A stretch of 64,000 bases of DNA from CAVSLM01 sp963728895. Lineage in GTDB: Bacteria; Pseudomonadota; Gammaproteobacteria; JBBQDK01. The stretch is from NCBI GenBank assembly GCA_963728895.1, contig CAVSLM010000001.1, forward strand, positions 186,001 through 250,000, read 5' to 3'. A program made the position numbers and the translations under genes. Shown here piece by piece: positions 61,614-64,000 of the stretch. How positions within the stretch are numbered: the first letter of the stretch is position 1; the number at the start of each line of letters is the position of its first letter. Below the pieces are notes generated by a model. The model was not told the DNA's origin. It was given only the letters and a program-made list of their open reading frames with translations, and searched no databases.

Positions 61614-63506
61614 TCAATTTTCGCGCAGGTCGCAGGCCGAGTTGTGCAGTTGGTGTTCGGTGACCGGCGGCAGCACCCTGGTGAGATCGCGCTGGGGGGG
61701 GCCTACGAAGTGGCCTTGTGCATAGTCGACGCCGTACGACTGCAGAAGCGCCAGCGTTTCCGCGTTGCCGACGAACTCCGCGACCGTTTCCTTGCCCAGT
61801 GTCCGGGCGATCGCGACCATGGACTTCACCAGAGTTTGATCCACCGTATCGCGGGTCAGATTGATGATGAAGGCGCCGTCGATCTTCAGGTAATCCACCG
61901 GCAGCTGCTTCAGGTAGTTGTAGGAGTTGAACCCCGCGCCGAAGTCGTCGAGGGCGAACCGGCAGCCGAGCGCCCGCAGCTGGTCCACCATGCGCCGGGT
62001 CTGAGTGAAGTTGGCGATCGCCGCGGTTTCGGTGATTTCGAATGTAATGCGCTGCGCGGCGACGTCGCTGGCTCGCAGGTGCTCACGTATGATGGGGACC
62101 AGCTGTGCGTCCTGGAACGCATGCCCGGACAGATTCACGTTGAGGCACACATCGACGCGGTCCGGAGGCAGACCGCCCAACGTCTCGATCGCGCGACCGA
62201 TCACCCAACGGTCAATGTGGTGAATGAGACCCATGCGCTCGGCGGCACCGATGAACTCCAGCGGATCGATGAGCTTGTCGTCGGGACCAATCATGCGCAG
62301 CAGCGCTTCATAGCGCTGGACGGTCCGATCCCCGACACGCAGCACCGGCTGGAACACCAGGTCAAAGTTGTCGTGCGCGAGGGCGTCGCGGATCAGCGGC
62401 ACCCAACGCATGTTGTCGTGCAGGTGCAACAGCTCGGTGTCGTCCCGACTGTAGAGGTGCACCAGATTGCGGCCCTGGTTCTTGGCCACATAGCACGCCT
62501 GATCCGCTTGGGACAGTATTTCGCTTGCGCTCGTCGTGTCGTGGGGACCCAGCAGTGCGACGCCTACGCTCGCGCTGACCCGGTAGCCGTGTCCGGCGCT
62601 CTCGAAACGAGCAGCTTCCACGATGGCGCGCAGTTGCTCCGCCCGGTCCAGCGCCTGCTGGCGCGCCACGCCGTTCAAGAGCAGCGCGTACTCGTCCGAG
62701 CTGATACGCGCGAGCGTATCTCCTTCCCGAACCGACTCGCGCAGCAGATTGCCGACGCGCAGGAGCAGGGCGTCGCCCGCGCGATGGCCTTCATAGCTGT
62801 TCACCACCTTGAACTGGTCGATGTCCAGATAGAGTAGGGCGCTTTGGATGAGGTCGCGCCGCGCGCGCTGCACCGCGAGCTCCAAAGCCTCCTCCAGGCC
62901 GCGGCGGTTCGCGAGTCCGGTGAGGTCGTCGTGCACGACCAAGTACTGCAGGCGCGCGCGCAGCGCCTTGAGGTCGGCAAGCTCGACCGACAGTGATTGC
63001 TCCCGCTGGCGACGCTGGTCCTGTTCGCGCCGGATGCGCAACGGAGCGATCACCCTGGGCAGAAGGTCGGCCGTTCGGGTGGGCTTGAACAGCACGTCCG
63101 CAACACCGGCTTCGTATGCGGTGCGCGCAATTGCCTCGTCCCAGGAAGGGTTGGTGCTCAGCAACAGCACCGGCGTGCCGGCGTAGCGGTCTTCCGAGCG
63201 CAGCGCCTCACAGAGTCCCCGTGCATCGGGGTCGACAACGCCGTCGCCGATCAGGATGATGTCAACGACCGGCTGACCAGGTTCCAGCCCGCGGCGCAAC
63301 TCCAACATCAGGTCCGCACCATTGTGCGCCAGCACGATGTCACGAAACCCGCTCTTCTTAAGTACCGCATGGAGCAGCGCCAGATTGCCCGGGATGATGT
63401 CGGCGATCAGGATCCGATTGTGTCGCAGCTCGTCCAGTACTGCGCTGCGCAGGAGCGCGTCTCCGCGCACCTGAGCACTCGTTCCGCTTTCCGCCGGTTG
63501 CGCCAC
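61614..63506 (-). CDS. Receiver-GGDEF-EAL protein, probable c-di-GMP phosphodiesterase
   Basis: 630 residues from a GTG at 63506, which lacks a good ribosome site. Receiver-like domain about 25-150 (RILIADIIPGNLALLHAVLK; lysine in VLFKPT). GGDEF domain about 190-350 with the active site changed to RISSDEYALL, so cyclase activity is unlikely; the inhibitory-site RxxD (REGD) remains. EAL domain about 375-615: YEALLRMIG, LNVNLSG, FEITETAAI, LDDFGAGFNSYNYLKQLP, YLKIDGAFI, VAEFVGN, so hydrolysis of c-di-GMP is likely. It faces the chemotaxis operon and a sigma-28-like element lies upstream. Confidence 0.88.
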   Translation of the reverse strand: MAQPAESGTSAQVRGDALLRSAVLDELRHNRILIADIIPGNLALLHAVLKKSGFRDIVLAHNGADLMLELRRGLEPGQPVVDIILIGDGVVDPDARGLCEALRSEDRYAGTPVLLLSTNPSWDEAIARTAYEAGVADVLFKPTRTADLLPRVIAPLRIRREQDQRRQREQSLSVELADLKALRARLQYLVVHDDLTGLANRRGLEEALELAVQRARRDLIQSALLYLDIDQFKVVNSYEGHRAGDALLLRVGNLLRESVREGDTLARISSDEYALLLNGVARQQALDRAEQLRAIVEAARFESAGHGYRVSASVGVALLGPHDTTSASEILSQADQACYVAKNQGRNLVHLYSRDDTELLHLHDNMRWVPLIRDALAHDNFDLVFQPVLRVGDRTVQRYEALLRMIGPDDKLIDPLEFIGAAERMGLIHHIDRWVIGRAIETLGGLPPDRVDVCLNVNLSGHAFQDAQLVPIIREHLRASDVAAQRITFEITETAAIANFTQTRRMVDQLRALGCRFALDDFGAGFNSYNYLKQLPVDYLKIDGAFIINLTRDTVDQTLVKSMVAIARTLGKETVAEFVGNAETLALLQSYGVDYAQGHFVGPPQRDLTRVLPPVTEHQLHNSACDLREN

Positions 63507-63944
63507 GTCGCGTGGTGCTCGAGGCTAGGCTGCACCGGCGCGCGTCGGCGCACGACTGCCAGGCTGAGATGGGAGGGGGCGAAACCGGAGACCCACTGGT
63601 TCATCCCGGCTGGACAACATTCGAATACCTCCCATGCAGTGTGGTCGTGCTACCGCCCGGTGGATACGCCGGTCGAGGTCGGTTCTAATATCGAGCGGGG
63701 TAGCGGGTCGGCCGGTCGTTCGATGTCAAAGACCCGGCCATACCGAACCGCGGGCGAGTAGCGGCGCAGGCGGTGAATCCCTTTACGTGGCGCCGGGATA
63801 GACATCTCACCCGTACACGCTCATTCCATGACTGCTGTTGGCGTATGCCACCCGCCACCGACCGTTGGGCTATGGGGCCTAGCCCGGATCCGGCCCGAAA
63901 ATCTCACCTGGCGGCCAGCGGCTGGCCAGCAAGTGAATGGATGG
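63507..63944. other. Intergenic region with a small minus-strand frame
   Basis: 438 bases. On the minus strand an ATG at 63620 with a strong GGAGG 7 bases upstream opens a 31-codon frame that is in register with the receiver-GGDEF-EAL gene but closed by TAG at 63525-63527. It may be the true N-terminus interrupted by one changed base, or a small leader peptide. The rest holds the sigma-28-like element and no other gene. Confidence 0.45.
63758..63785 (-). promoter_or_regulatory. Possible sigma-28 promoter of the receiver-GGDEF-EAL gene
   Basis: On the minus strand TAAAGGGA, 12 bases, GCCGCTAC: the -10 matches six of eight, the spacing is one base longer than consensus. Lies about 138 bases before the ATG at 63620. 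Confidence 0.4.
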
Positions 63945-64000
63945 CTAGCGGCGGCTGCGCTCGGCCATGCGATAGGCGAAGGCGATTACCTCGGCGACGG
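63945..64000 (-). CDS. C-terminal end of an FlhB-like (EscU/YscU-type cytoplasmic) protein
   Basis: Only the last 18 codons are in the window. They read VAEVIAFAYRMAERSRR and a TAG stop. This resembles the end of the short FlhB-like proteins (VAEVLAFVYRL type) that are often found near fliK-like genes in gammaproteobacteria. The call is tentative because so little is visible. Confidence 0.45.
   Translation of the reverse strand, partial: VAEVIAFAYRMAERSRR

Overview
The window is a nearly complete polar-flagellum and chemotaxis supercluster from what is most likely a sulfur-oxidising gammaproteobacterium. The reasons are the Pseudomonas/Vibrio-type regulators FleQ, FleS, FleR, FlhF, FleN and FliA; MotC/MotD stators; a ParC/ParP-like module next to cheW; near-consensus sigma-54 and sigma-28 promoters; and a Tat-exported SoxB at the left edge. 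The species cannot be named from the sequence. The right part (about 42-64 kb) looks richer in G+C than the flg and fliC part (about 10-27 kb).

Layout. 1-6 kb, minus strand: 5' part of soxB, relA and an alpha-glucan phosphorylase. 6-8.4 kb: a CcoQ-like small membrane protein, a possible 47-residue membrane protein, tRNA-Arg(CCT), tRNA-Ala(CGC) and two overlapping glycosyltransferase genes of the TIGR04283/TIGR04282 pair. 8.5-10.1 kb, minus strand: flgA-flgM-flgN. 10.2-22.7 kb: cheV, cheR, then flgBCDEFGHIJKL. 22.7-23.5 kb: a scar of degraded insertion-sequence pieces. 23.5-27.7 kb: fliC, flaG, fliD, fliS, fliT and a PilZ-type gene. 28-32 kb: fleQ, fleS, fleR. 32-39 kb: fliEFGHIJK. 39.3-41.6 kb: a globin-PAS-GGDEF-EAL protein. 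41.7-49.5 kb: fliLMNOPQR, flhB, flhA. 49.6-61.6 kb: flhF, fleN, fliA, cheY, cheZ, cheA, cheB, motC, motD, parC-like, parP-like, cheW, a 55-residue protein and a DUF2802 protein. 61.6-63.5 kb, minus strand: a receiver-GGDEF-EAL protein. Right edge: the last codons of an FlhB-like gene.

Regulation read from the DNA. Sigma-54 boxes precede flgA, flgB, fliD, fleS and fliL, with a weaker one before fliE. Sigma-28 boxes precede flgM and fliC, with weaker ones before cheV and the receiver-GGDEF-EAL gene. This fits the FleQ, then FleSR/RpoN, then FliA/FlgM hierarchy known from Pseudomonas. Three cyclic-di-GMP related proteins (globin-GGDEF-EAL, receiver-GGDEF-EAL, PilZ) lie in or beside the locus.

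Quality. At least ten single-base breaks of reading frame interrupt otherwise conserved genes: the first glycosyltransferase, flgJ (two), flaG, the PilZ gene, flhB (two), cheA, cheB (in a run of six T) and motD. All can be joined by one-base corrections, so assembly or sequencing indels are more likely than true pseudogenes. These genes are given as CDS over their whole length with the break noted. No CRISPR array, rRNA gene or intact insertion sequence was seen.
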